Source: Novosphingobium sp. SG919 (lineage in GTDB: Bacteria; Pseudomonadota; Alphaproteobacteria; Sphingomonadales; Sphingomonadaceae). Taken from it: a stretch of 64,000 nucleotides of DNA. The stretch covers positions 186,001 through 250,000 of the forward strand of contig NZ_JABCNG010000002.1 in the NCBI RefSeq assembly GCF_012932495.1, given 5' to 3'. Shown here piece after piece: positions 25,080 to 34,200 of this stretch (its first letter is position 1; every line of letters starts with the position of its first letter). The notes under the pieces were generated by a model, which searched no databases, was not told the origin of the DNA, and saw only the letters and a program-made list of their open reading frames with translations. The position numbers and the translations under genes are program-made.

Positions 25080-27322
25080 TCCAGCACGACCGGCGCCGGG
25101 CGAAGCCGCCAGGCCCTCGCGTTCGCGGCCGTTTCCATGCTCGAGACAATGCCGAACCCGGTGCTGTCCGCCCTGGTCGGATAGATGCGGAAGGACAGCG
25201 CCGCCGCATCGTTGATGAACACATCGACTACGGAATGGTCGACATAAACGTGAAAATCCTGTGGCTTGCCAAACGCGACCTCGTCAAAGGCGCCGCGCAG
25301 GACCTGCGGCCCTTCTCCGGTGGCGGCCAACGTTGAACGGCTCTTGTCGACGACGAGTTCGTGCTTGTCCGCGTCGTAATAGAGGCGCGTGGTTTCCTGC
25401 CCATCGGCAGACGCAGCCAGAATCACGCCATATTGTCCGGTGGCCGGTGGCGTGGCGAACTGGACGTCGAGCTCGATCGCATGCCCCAGATCGCCCAGAT
25501 GTCGCTCCCCCACACCGGCTGCGCCGACGACGATCGCGCCGTCCGCATTGCGCAGGCTCGCCAGGGCGGGCAATGGCGACTGGCCCAACGTCCTGCCATC
25601 GGGAAGTAGGCGCCAAGCGCGCGGCAAGCCGAACGTATGCGCCCAGCCGGCCTGGCGCTGCGCCTCGGGCGTACGCCGCTCGTCGACAATGCCGATACCC
25701 ACCAGGGTGCCATCGGCGGTTCGCGAAACGGTCGGGCTGAGATGGCCCGGCACCACATCCAGCATCTTGGGCTCGACGTTATCTGGCATGAACTGCGTGC
25801 CGTCCCAGCGCCCGATCCAATAGACCGCGCGCGTGGCCGGCTCGCCATATTTGCTGACCTTGCCGCCGATCGGGTTGGCCACCAGGATATAGCGGTCTGC
25901 CGCGATCTTCTCGAAGACCGGCATTTCCCAGATCTGCGAGCCGACGTCCATGGCGGCAAAGGGCGCCAACGGCGGCTGCCGTTTCCAGCATCGCCGGCTC
26001 GCCAGGTTGTCGCACCGGTAGTAGGCCAGCCCGCCTGACCCGCCCAGCGCCGCCCCCACGATCATCCGCGCCTCGCCGTTTTCGAACCACACGAATGGAT
26101 CGCGCATGTCCTGCGCGCCAGTGCGGTCGATCAACGGCCCCACTTTGGTCCAGCGCAAAAGCCCCGGATCGTCGCTGATGGCCAGCGAAACGCCAGGGTT
26201 GAAGAAGGCCGCGCTGTGGTTGACGCTGGTGTAGAACGCATATGCGAATCCGGCCGGGCCGATGACCACGTCGCCCGACCAGATGCCCTTCATGTCGAAC
26301 CCGAAATCGTCGGTCTGCAGTTCCGGGCGCAGTGCCAATGGCAGATCAGTCCAGTGCACGAGGTCGTCGCTGCGCATATGGCCCCAGGTCATCAGGGTCT
26401 TGTAGGGCCCGTTGGGCGTGCGCTGATAAAACATATGCCAGGTCGCACCACGCCGGACCAGCCCATGCGGCTCGTTGGTCCAGTTGGCCGGCGGCAGGGC
26501 GTGATAGGTGGGACGCTGCAAGTCCCCGGCAAAGCGGGAGGCAGGGACGATCAGCGATCGCACGGCCGGAGGCGGCTTGACAGTCGCGGCCGCCGCCGCC
26601 ACGGCCACTGGCGGCAAGCGCCCGGCATCGACCCGCACCTCGTCATAGGCAGCGTTGAGGCCATTGATGTTGAACAGGCCAAGCGGTGCCTGTTGCCAAC
26701 TGTGGGCAATCTGGAACGGTACCGCGGCAGCGCGAAACGTCGTCGGCCGGTGCTTCTGGCAGGCTACCGGCTGCCCGGACAGATAGAGGCATGCCTCCCC
26801 ACTAGGCGGATCGAACGTCAGTGCGAGGTGGACCCATGCGTTGAGCGGAAACGGCCCCTTGGCCCGGAGGCGTATCGCACCAGCGTCGGTCGAGATGCGC
26901 GCGCCCCAACGGCCAAAAGCATCGATGAAGATGTCAAAGCCTCTGTCCCGCGTGGCTTGTTGCACGATCGATGCCGGAACGAGCTGGTCTACTGGCGCCT
27001 CATAGCCCGAGGGATAACTTTCCAGCGCAATCCACGTACTGACGGTAAAGCCTCGCACGGACTCCAGCGCCAGAGCACCCGACGCCCAGCTCGAGAAGCC
27101 GTCGCTGCGCCAGGCCTGTCCGACAACGCCAGGAACGAAATCCGGCTGGGGAAACTGGGTATGATACGCCGGACCGCCAGAGTCAGACGCTTCGAACGAC
27201 CATGCGACCAGGGGCTTGTCAGCGATCGGCTTCGGCGCATCGGCGCAGGCAGGCCTCGTCCAGCAGGAAAGTGCGAGCACACCCAACCGAACGGCGCGAT
27301 GCATGGAGGAATTCAGGGGCAC
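25061..27322 (-). CDS. Exported multidomain GH32 enzyme with Glu at the nucleophile position
   Basis: A 753-residue protein, presumably periplasmic or extracellular, for fructans such as levan or inulin. Signal peptide (MHRAVRLGVLALSCWTRPAC), then a LamG/concanavalin-like N-terminal domain (residues about 35-235), a GH32 propeller from about 270, and a C-terminal beta-sandwich (HVYVDHSVVDVFINDAAALS). The motif normally reading NDPNG is NEPHG (ANWTNEPHGL), so the nucleophile Asp is replaced by Glu. RDP (MRDPFVW) and the acid/base Glu (IWEMPVF) are present. GTG 27322 has GGAGAG 5-6 bp upstream. Catalysis may be altered or the clade unusual. The LacI-type operator lies 63-99 bp upstream. Confidence 0.87.
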   Translation of the reverse strand: MPLNSSMHRAVRLGVLALSCWTRPACADAPKPIADKPLVAWSFEASDSGGPAYHTQFPQPDFVPGVVGQAWRSDGFSSWASGALALESVRGFTVSTWIALESYPSGYEAPVDQLVPASIVQQATRDRGFDIFIDAFGRWGARISTDAGAIRLRAKGPFPLNAWVHLALTFDPPSGEACLYLSGQPVACQKHRPTTFRAAAVPFQIAHSWQQAPLGLFNINGLNAAYDEVRVDAGRLPPVAVAAAAATVKPPPAVRSLIVPASRFAGDLQRPTYHALPPANWTNEPHGLVRRGATWHMFYQRTPNGPYKTLMTWGHMRSDDLVHWTDLPLALRPELQTDDFGFDMKGIWSGDVVIGPAGFAYAFYTSVNHSAAFFNPGVSLAISDDPGLLRWTKVGPLIDRTGAQDMRDPFVWFENGEARMIVGAALGGSGGLAYYRCDNLASRRCWKRQPPLAPFAAMDVGSQIWEMPVFEKIAADRYILVANPIGGKVSKYGEPATRAVYWIGRWDGTQFMPDNVEPKMLDVVPGHLSPTVSRTADGTLVGIGIVDERRTPEAQRQAGWAHTFGLPRAWRLLPDGRTLGQSPLPALASLRNADGAIVVGAAGVGERHLGDLGHAIELDVQFATPPATGQYGVILAASADGQETTRLYYDADKHELVVDKSRSTLAATGEGPQVLRGAFDEVAFGKPQDFHVYVDHSVVDVFINDAAALSFRIYPTRADSTGFGIVSSMETAANARAWRLRPAPVVLDQVEAR

Positions 27323-27384
27323 GGTCTCTCCAGTCGTTCTTGGCGCGGGCTGTGCCCTTGCTTCCCGCGAAATGTGACCGAGCC

Positions 27385-27421
27385 CGGCAAGAGCGTCAAT
27401 TGGAAAATGTCGACGTCGACA
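27385..27421 (-). promoter_or_regulatory. LacI-type operator of the exported GH32 gene
   Basis: The perfect palindrome TGTCGACGTCGACA occupies 27408-27421. Twenty-three bp nearer the gene, the position of the second operator (27385-27400) is degenerate but keeps GCGTCAAT, which on the coding strand is ATTGACGC and supplies a TTGACG -35 box (27399-27394). The layout copies the promoters at 13883 and 23969, linking this gene to the same regulon. Confidence 0.75.
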
Positions 27422-27459
27422 AATTGCTGTTCGTGATCTTGCGAGCGGGGATAAAACCC

Positions 27460-27918
27460 TCAGGCCGGCGCCGGTCCGATCATAGCGGTGAACTGCGCCT
27501 CGGCTATGGCAAATCCGTCAACGCGCGCCAGTCCGCCAAACTTGGCCATGTTCGCTCGGCGCTGACGCAACACGACATCGAGAACAAGCAACGCGCCGGG
27601 CAACACCGGCCAGGTAAACGTAGCCCGATCGATCGCGGTGAAGTAAACTAGGCGGCGCGACCCGCTCAACCCGAAGGTTTCCATCGCCAGGATTCCCGCC
27701 GCCTGGGCCAGTGCTTCAACCACGAGCACGCCTGGCATGACAGGATTGCCAGGAAGTAGGCCAGCAAAGAACGCCTCGTTCAGTGTCACCCCCTTGATCG
27801 CCACGATGCGCTCTCCTGGAACGAGCGTCTCAACCCGGTCGACCAGCAGCATTGGATACCGATGCGGCAGCGCGGCAGCGAGCGCTGCTGCGCCGATCAG
27901 GCTGGGCCCTCTACTCAT
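27460..27918 (-). CDS. FabZ-like hotdog protein lacking the catalytic histidine
   Basis: A 152-residue hotdog-fold protein close to 3-hydroxyacyl-ACP dehydratase FabZ: LPHRYPMLLVDRVETLVPGE, then NEAFFAGLLPGNPVMPGVLV and the helix VEALAQAAG. In FabZ the active site is GHFPG plus a Glu in the following helix. Here GHFPG reads GLLPG, so the catalytic His is a Leu while the Glu is retained. Dehydratase activity is therefore doubtful; acyl binding or another reaction is possible. Its ATG overlaps the stop of the efflux outer-membrane gene (ATGA), so the two are co-translated. A lipid-linked role for this efflux operon is an inference. Confidence 0.85.
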   Translation of the reverse strand: MSRGPSLIGAAALAAALPHRYPMLLVDRVETLVPGERIVAIKGVTLNEAFFAGLLPGNPVMPGVLVVEALAQAAGILAMETFGLSGSRRLVYFTAIDRATFTWPVLPGALLVLDVVLRQRRANMAKFGGLARVDGFAIAEAQFTAMIGPAPA

Positions 27919-29426
27919 GGCCGGGCGGCAGGCCGTGGCATGTCGGCCAGGGCCAGCGCCGGACTGCCTGCCGCAGCATCCCAGCCGCCACCCAGCGCGC
28001 GGAACGAGGCGATGGCGCCGCGCGCGGTGGCAGCGCGCGCCTGGACCAGGCCATCGCGGGTTTCCAGCAAGCGGCGATCGGCGTCGAGCACTTCGACCAG
28101 GCTGACCATTCCGCCCTTGTAGGCCGCCAGCGACGCGTCGCGTGCACGCGCCAGCGCGGTTTCCCCCTCGCCCAGCGCCTGGACCCGCGCTTCCTGCTGG
28201 ACGAGGGAGGAGAAGGCATCCTCGACATCCTGCGAGGCGCGCAGCACCGCGAGGCGATAGGCCGCCAGCGCTTCGACATTGCGCCCCTTGGCGGCCTTGA
28301 TTTCGGCATCGACCCGGCCAAAATCGAACAAGCGCCAGCGCAGCCCGAGAATGCCGCTGGCTTGGGTCGCGCCGCCCGAGAGCAGGCTGCCGGCCGAGGT
28401 TGTCGCGGTGCCGAGCAGGCCGCTCAGCGAGAACTTGGGATAGTATTCCGCCGTCGCTACCCGGATGCGCGCGTTCGACGCGGCGAGGGTGCGCTCGGCC
28501 GCGATGATGTCAGGTCGGCGGCGCAACATGGCCGCCGGCCCACCCGCCGTGGAAATCGCGGGCGGCGCGGGAACGGGAGCGCTGGCGGCAAGCTCTGCCC
28601 GCGTGGTTCCCGGCTGCGCCCCGATCAGCACATCCAGGGCATTGAGGGTCATGTCCAGTTCGTTCTGCAGCGCGGGGATCGATGCCCGCACTTGCGCCAG
28701 CGCGCCTTCCGCCTGCTTCCATTGCAGCTCTGCCGCAAAGCCCTTGCGATATTGCAGCGCTACCAGATCGGTAAGGCGTTGCTGGGTGCCAAGCTGCGCT
28801 CTGGCCACGTCGAGCCGGGCCTGCAGCATGCGGATGCCGACATAGGTATCGGCAATCTGGGCGGTCACGGCCAGCCGCGCTGCCACCGCACCCGCTTGCG
28901 AGGCCTGCCAATCCGCCCTCGCCGCATCGCGCGCCGCGTCACGGCCGCCGAAGACATCGACTTCCCAGCTTGCTCCCAGGTCGAGTTCATAGGTCTGGGT
29001 CGATCGCTCGAACGACGGGAAGGCACTGCCGAGGCGGCCGATCGGCGTCTCGCGGGATTGGTAGACCTCTCCGCCCTGCCCGCTGGCCTGGCCCGAGGGC
29101 AGCATCGCGGCGTTCGCGCCCTTGAGCGCGGCGCGCGCCTGGCTCACGCGGGCGGCCGCCTGCTGCAGATCGAGATTCTGCGCCAGCCCCCGTTCGACCA
29201 GGCTGGTGAGCAGGGGATCATTGAACATGTGCCACCAGGCTATGAGATCCGCAGACGCTGCGCCTGCCGCCACCGGCCGCGCTTCTACCGCCGCGCTGCC
29301 CTGGAATGCGGTTGGCAGGGCCGGAGCGGGCGCTAGCGCTAACGGGGCATGGCCGCCTTCAGTGGCACAGCCCGCAAGCAGCAAGGGCGCGCAACCGGCA
29401 GTGATGATCAAGGGGAGCAACCGCAT
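27915..29426 (-). CDS. RND efflux outer-membrane factor, NodT-type lipoprotein
   Basis: A 503-residue TolC-like channel subunit: MRLLPLIITAGCAPLLLAGC with lipobox LAGC, two OEP repeats of paired helices and strands (WEVDVFGG around residue 140; LRWRLFDFGRVDAEI around 350). AGGAAAAG directly precedes ATG 29426. It would complete the tripartite pump with the MFP and RND proteins on the other side of the tetR gene. A GTGACC-N12-GGTCAC operator lies 29 bp upstream of the start, matching the one before the MFP gene. FabZ-like gene overlaps downstream. Confidence 0.92.
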   Translation of the reverse strand: MRLLPLIITAGCAPLLLAGCATEGGHAPLALAPAPALPTAFQGSAAVEARPVAAGAASADLIAWWHMFNDPLLTSLVERGLAQNLDLQQAAARVSQARAALKGANAAMLPSGQASGQGGEVYQSRETPIGRLGSAFPSFERSTQTYELDLGASWEVDVFGGRDAARDAARADWQASQAGAVAARLAVTAQIADTYVGIRMLQARLDVARAQLGTQQRLTDLVALQYRKGFAAELQWKQAEGALAQVRASIPALQNELDMTLNALDVLIGAQPGTTRAELAASAPVPAPPAISTAGGPAAMLRRRPDIIAAERTLAASNARIRVATAEYYPKFSLSGLLGTATTSAGSLLSGGATQASGILGLRWRLFDFGRVDAEIKAAKGRNVEALAAYRLAVLRASQDVEDAFSSLVQQEARVQALGEGETALARARDASLAAYKGGMVSLVEVLDADRRLLETRDGLVQARAATARGAIASFRALGGGWDAAAGSPALALADMPRPAARP

Positions 29427-29454
29427 CTTTTCCTCGAGCCGCGAAAATTGAGTA

Positions 29455-29478
29455 GTGACCATTATATTATTTGGTCAC
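29455..29478. promoter_or_regulatory. TetR-type operator between efflux outer-membrane gene and tetR
   Basis: GTGACC (29455-29460) and GGTCAC (29473-29478) form a perfect inverted repeat separated by 12 A/T-rich bases. The same arrangement occurs at 30152-30175, so both are probably bound by the TetR protein encoded between them. Confidence 0.82.
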
Positions 29479-29517
29479 TCGTTGTCAATCTACTCGGCCC
29501 GGCTTATGCTGATATCC

Positions 29518-30132
29518 ATGTCTGATGCTACGCCCGAAACCCACACCCGCGGCCCTGCCGAACATGCCGTGCGCGACCAGATCGTCGAAGCGGCGAACGA
29601 ATGCTTCGCACGCTATGGCTACGCCAAGACCACCGTGGCCGACCTTGCCCGCGAGATCGGCTTTTCCAAGGCCTACATCTATCGCTTCTTTGAATCGAAA
29701 CAGGCGATCGGTGAAGCGATCTGCAGCAGCAGATTGCAGCGGATCGCCGCGGAGACACGCCAAACGGTGGATGAAGGTGGCAGCGCATCAGAACGTTTTC
29801 GCCGCATGTTCAAGACGCTGACCCAGCTTAGCGTCGCGCTTTTCTTTCACGATCGCAAGATCTACGACATCACCGCCCATTCCGCGGCGGAGCAATGGGG
29901 CTCTGCCCAGGCCTATAAGGCAACCTTGCGCGAGATGATCGAGGAGATCGTCCGGCTCGGGCGGGAGAGCGGCGAATTCGAACGCAAGACGCCGCTGGAC
30001 GAGACTTGTCGCGCGATCTTCTACGCGATGATGCCGTTTGTCGATCCGCTCCACCTCGAACGCAACCTGGACTTGCTGCCCGATGCGCAGACCGAGGTTG
30101 CCAACCTGATCCTGCGCAGCCTTTCGCTCTGA
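29518..30132 (+). CDS. TetR-family repressor of the efflux system
   Basis: A 204-residue regulator: MSDATPETHTRGPAEHAVRD, a TetR DNA-binding domain (ECFARYGYAKTTVADLAREI, GFSKAYIYRFFESKQAIGEA) and a helical C-terminal domain. ATG 29518 is chosen; ATG 29506 is an alternative and neither has a strong Shine-Dalgarno. The gene lies between two identical-architecture operators, one for the OMF/FabZ-like pair and tetR itself, one for the MFP-RND operon, so it should repress both arms until an efflux substrate binds. Confidence 0.9.
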   Translation: MSDATPETHTRGPAEHAVRDQIVEAANECFARYGYAKTTVADLAREIGFSKAYIYRFFESKQAIGEAICSSRLQRIAAETRQTVDEGGSASERFRRMFKTLTQLSVALFFHDRKIYDITAHSAAEQWGSAQAYKATLREMIEEIVRLGRESGEFERKTPLDETCRAIFYAMMPFVDPLHLERNLDLLPDAQTEVANLILRSLSL

Positions 30133-30151
30133 CTGCCCCAAGTTTTAAGTT

Positions 30152-30175
30152 GTGACCTATTGACAGATTGGTCAC
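30152..30175 (+). promoter_or_regulatory. TetR-type operator and promoter of the MFP-RND operon
   Basis: GTGACC (30152-30157) and GGTCAC (30170-30175) flank 12 bases that include TTGACA (30160-30165), a consensus -35 box. The operator therefore covers the promoter. It lies 40 bp upstream of the MFP start codon. Confidence 0.82.
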
Positions 30176-30215
30176 ATGAAAACAAATGGACCCTCGAAAT
30201 CTGGAGGAGTCCACC

Positions 30216-31286
30216 GTGTCGAGTCGGCCGAGCAAAATCGGGTTCGCTGCCCTCATGCTGTCCCTGCCCCTGGCTGCTTGCCACCAGCAGGAGACTGACC
30301 CGCGCACCGAGCCACCGCTTGTGCGTGTTTTGGCCGCCTGGCCACAGGATGCGGATGGGCGGGAATTCACCGGCGTGATTGCCGCCCGCGTCCAGAGCGA
30401 CCTTGGCTTCCGGGTGGGCGGCAAAGTCGTCGAGCGTCTCGTCGATGCCGGGCAAACGGTGCACAAGGGCCAACCGCTGATGCGGATCGATCGCACCGAT
30501 CTTGCGCTCAACACGCAATCGACACTGGAAACCGTCGCCGCTGCGCGCGCCCGCGCGGTGCAAACCGCTGCCGACGAACGCCGAATGCGCGATCTGGTCA
30601 GCGCGGGGGCCGTATCGGCATCGGCCTATGACCAGGCCAAGGCCGCCGCCGACGCCGCGCGCGCGCAGCTCTCGGCCGCCCAGGCCCAGGCCCGCGTCGC
30701 GGGCAACGCAGCGGGCTATAGTGTTTTGGTTGCCGATGCCGATGGCACGGTCGTCGAAACCCTGGCCGAGCCCGGGCAGGTGGTCGGCGCTGGGCAGATC
30801 GTCGTGCGTATTGCCAGGTCCGGTCCGCGCGAGGCGTTGGTGCATCTGCCCGAAACCCTGCGCCCAGCCATTGGCTCGACGGCCCCGGCCCGGACGTTTG
30901 GCGGTGCCGCCGGCATCGGCACTTTGCGCCTGCTTTCTGACGCCGCCGATCCGATGACGCGCACGTTCGAGGCGCGCTACGTGCTGTCGGGCGATGCCGC
31001 GCGCGCACCGCTGGGTTCGACCGTTACGGTCAATCTGGCTCGTCCCGGCAATACCAAGGCAATCCAGGTTCCGCTCGGCGCGATCCGCGATGTCGGCAAA
31101 GGGCCGGGAGTCTGGGTGGTGGGCGTGGGACAGCGCACCACTGTCTCCTGGCGCCCGGTCGTCGTCAGCGGCCTTGGCGAAGAAACCGCCACCATCGCCA
31201 GCGGCCTCAACCCCGGCGACCGCTTCGTGGCGATGGGGGCGCACCTGCTGCGCCAGGGCCAGGCCGTGCGGGTGGCCGCACGATGA
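30216..31286 (+). CDS. RND efflux periplasmic adaptor (membrane fusion protein)
   Basis: A 356-residue lipoprotein adaptor. GTG 30216 is preceded by GGAGGAG at 30203-30209; the lipobox is PLAAC. The lipoyl/barrel-sandwich halves (DLGFRVGGKVVERLVDAGQT and VLVADADGTVVETLAEPGQV) flank an alpha-hairpin (AARARAVQTAADERRMRDLV), followed by beta-barrel and membrane-proximal domains. It bridges the inner-membrane pump encoded next and the outer-membrane factor encoded on the other side of tetR. An in-frame ATG at 30186 exists but is less well supported. The stop overlaps the RND start (ATGA). Confidence 0.92.
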   Translation: MSSRPSKIGFAALMLSLPLAACHQQETDPRTEPPLVRVLAAWPQDADGREFTGVIAARVQSDLGFRVGGKVVERLVDAGQTVHKGQPLMRIDRTDLALNTQSTLETVAAARARAVQTAADERRMRDLVSAGAVSASAYDQAKAAADAARAQLSAAQAQARVAGNAAGYSVLVADADGTVVETLAEPGQVVGAGQIVVRIARSGPREALVHLPETLRPAIGSTAPARTFGGAAGIGTLRLLSDAADPMTRTFEARYVLSGDAARAPLGSTVTVNLARPGNTKAIQVPLGAIRDVGKGPGVWVVGVGQRTTVSWRPVVVSGLGEETATIASGLNPGDRFVAMGAHLLRQGQAVRVAAR

Positions 31287-34200
31287 GCGCGCCCAGCCCC
31301 GATGCCGGCTCCGGCCGCTTCAACCTTTCGGCGCTGGCCGTGCGCGAGCAATCGGTCACGCTGTTCTTCCTGGTGGCCATCATCGTGGCCGGCCTGTTCG
31401 CCTTTCTCAAACTGGGCCGTGCCGAAGATCCCGGCTTCACGATCAAGACCATGACCGTGGTCACCGCCTGGCCCGGCGCCACCGCGGCCGAAATGCAGGA
31501 CCAGGTGGCAGAGCCCCTGGAAAAGCGCCTGCAGGAATTGCGCTGGTACGATCGCAGTGAGACGTTCACTCGACCGGGCCTGGCCTTCACCACGTTGACC
31601 CTGCGCGACCAGACCCCCCCGCAGGACGTGCCGGAGCAATTCTACCAGGCGCGCAAGAAGATGTTGGACGAAGCCCCCCGGCTGCCGCGTGGCGTGGTCG
31701 GGCCGTTCGTCGACGACGAATACGGCGACGTGAGCTTTGCGCTCCTGGCTCTCAAGGCCAAGGGCGAACCCCAGCGCGACATGGCGCGCGAGGCCGAAAC
31801 GCTGCGGCAGCGTCTTCTGCACGTTCCTGGCGTCGACAAGATCAAGATCCTCGGCGAACGACCTGAGCGTATCTATGTGGAATTCGCGCAGGATCGCCTG
31901 GCGACACTGGGCGTTTCGGCGCGCGCGGTGTTCGATGCCCTCAACCGCCAGAACCTGGTCACGCCGGCCGGATCGGTGGAAACCAAGGGCCAGCAGATGT
32001 TCGTGCGGCTCGATGGCGCGTTCGACGACCTCGCCAAGATCCGCGACCTGCCCATCGTGGCCAATGGCAAGACCTTGCCGCTGTCGGCAATCGCCAAAGT
32101 CGAGCGGGGCTATGAAGACCCGGCCTCGTTCCTGATCCGCAGCGAAGGCGAGCCCACCCTGATGCTCAGTGTGGTGATGCGCCAAGGCTGGAACGGCCTC
32201 GACCTGGGCAAGGCGCTCAACGCCGAAGTCGCCAAGATCCGCACCGAACTGCCGCTGGGCATGACGCTGAGCACCGTGACCGACCAATCGGTCAATATCA
32301 GCGAAGCCGTCGACCAGTTCATGCACACCTTCATGGAAGCCCTGGCGATCGTGATGGTCGTCAGCCTGGTCAGCCTGGGCTGGCGCGTGGGTGTGGTGGT
32401 CGCGGCAGCCGTGCCGCTCACCCTGGCGGTCGTGTTGCTGATCATGTGGGCCACAGACCGGGTGTTCGACCGCATCACGCTGGGTGCGCTGATCCTCGCC
32501 CTCGGCCTACTGGTCGACGATGCGATCATCGCCATCGAGATGATGGTGGTAAAAATGGAGGAGGGCTACGATCGTATCCGCGCCTCCGCCTATGCTTGGA
32601 GCCACACCGCCGCGCCGATGCTGGCCGGCACCCTGGTTACCGTAATCGGCCTGATGCCGGTGGGCTTTGCCAAGTCCACGGCGGGGGAATACGCCGGCAA
32701 CATCTTCTGGGTCGTGGGCTTTGCGCTGATCGCGTCGTGGTTCGTCGCGGTGATCTTCACACCGTACATGGGGGTCAAGCTGCTGCCCGCGATCAAGCCG
32801 GTCTCCGGCGGGCACGAGGCGATCTATCGCACCCCACGCTACAACCAGGTCCGCGCCGTCATTTCCTGGGCTGTGCTGCGCAAGAAATGGGTGGCGTTGG
32901 CAACGCTGGGTGCGTTCCTCATCGCCGGGTTGGGCATGGGGCCGGTGAAGAAGCAGTTCTTCCCCACGTCCGACCGCCCGGAACTGCTGGTGGAAGTGCA
33001 GATGCCCGAAGGCACCGCGATCGAGCGCACCAGCGAAGCCGCGCGCGAGGTAGAAAGCTGGCTGCGCGCGCAGCGAGAGCCCCGCATCGTGACGACCTAC
33101 GTGGGACAGGGCGCACCGCGCTTCTATATTCCGCTCTCGCCCGAACTGCCCGATCCCTCGTTCGCCAAGATCATCGTACGGACCGAGAAGGAAGCGGATC
33201 GCGACGCGCTCAAGCTGCGCCTGCGCGAGGCGGTGGCCAATGGCCTGGCGCCCAGCGCCCGCGTGCGTGCGACGCAGCTCGTGTTCGGCCCGCCCTCGCC
33301 GTTCCCGGTAGCGTTCCGCGTGAACGGCCCCGATCTTGCCAAGGTGCGTGACATCGCTGCCCGCGTCGAAAAGGTGATGCAGAACGATCCGGCGATGCGC
33401 ACCGTCAACACCGATTGGGGCGAACGCAGCCCGGCGCTGCACATCGTGCTAGACCAGGATCGCCTGCGCGCGCTGGGCCTCACCTCCAGCGATGTTGGCG
33501 AGCAGTTGCAGTTCCTGCTCACCGGCGTCACGATCAGCCAGGTGCGCGAGGATATCCGCACGGTTGACGTGGTGGCGCGCTCGGAAGGCGGCAAGCGGCT
33601 CGATCCCGCCCGGATCGGTGACTACGTACTGACCGGATCCAATGGGCAGCGCGTGCCGGTCAGCCAGATCGGCAAAGTCGAAGTGCGGATGGAAGACCCC
33701 ATCCTGCGCCGCCGCGACCGCGTGCCAACGATCACGGTGCGTGGCGACATTGCCGATGGCCTGCAACCGCCCGACGTTTCGACGGCGATGCTCGCCAAGC
33801 TGCAACCGATTATCCAGAACCTGCCCGAAGGCTATCGCATCGACATGGCCGGCTCGATCGAGGAAGCCAACAAGGCCAATGCGGCCCTGGCACCGATCTT
33901 CCCCTTGATGATCGTGCTGATGATGATCGTGATCATCCTCCAGGTGCGCAATCTCAAGGCAATGTGGATCGTGCTGCTCACCGCGCCGCTGGGGCTCATC
34001 GGCGTGGTGCCCACGCTGCTGCTCACCGGCACGCCATTCGGCTTCAACGCGATCCTGGGCCTTATCGCACTTGCCGGCATTCTGATGCGCAACACCTTGA
34101 TCCTGATCGGCCAGATCCATGACAACGATCGCGCTGGGCTAGCGCCATTCGATGCCGTGGTCGAAGCGACCGTCCAGCGCGCCAGGCCGGTGATCCTGAC

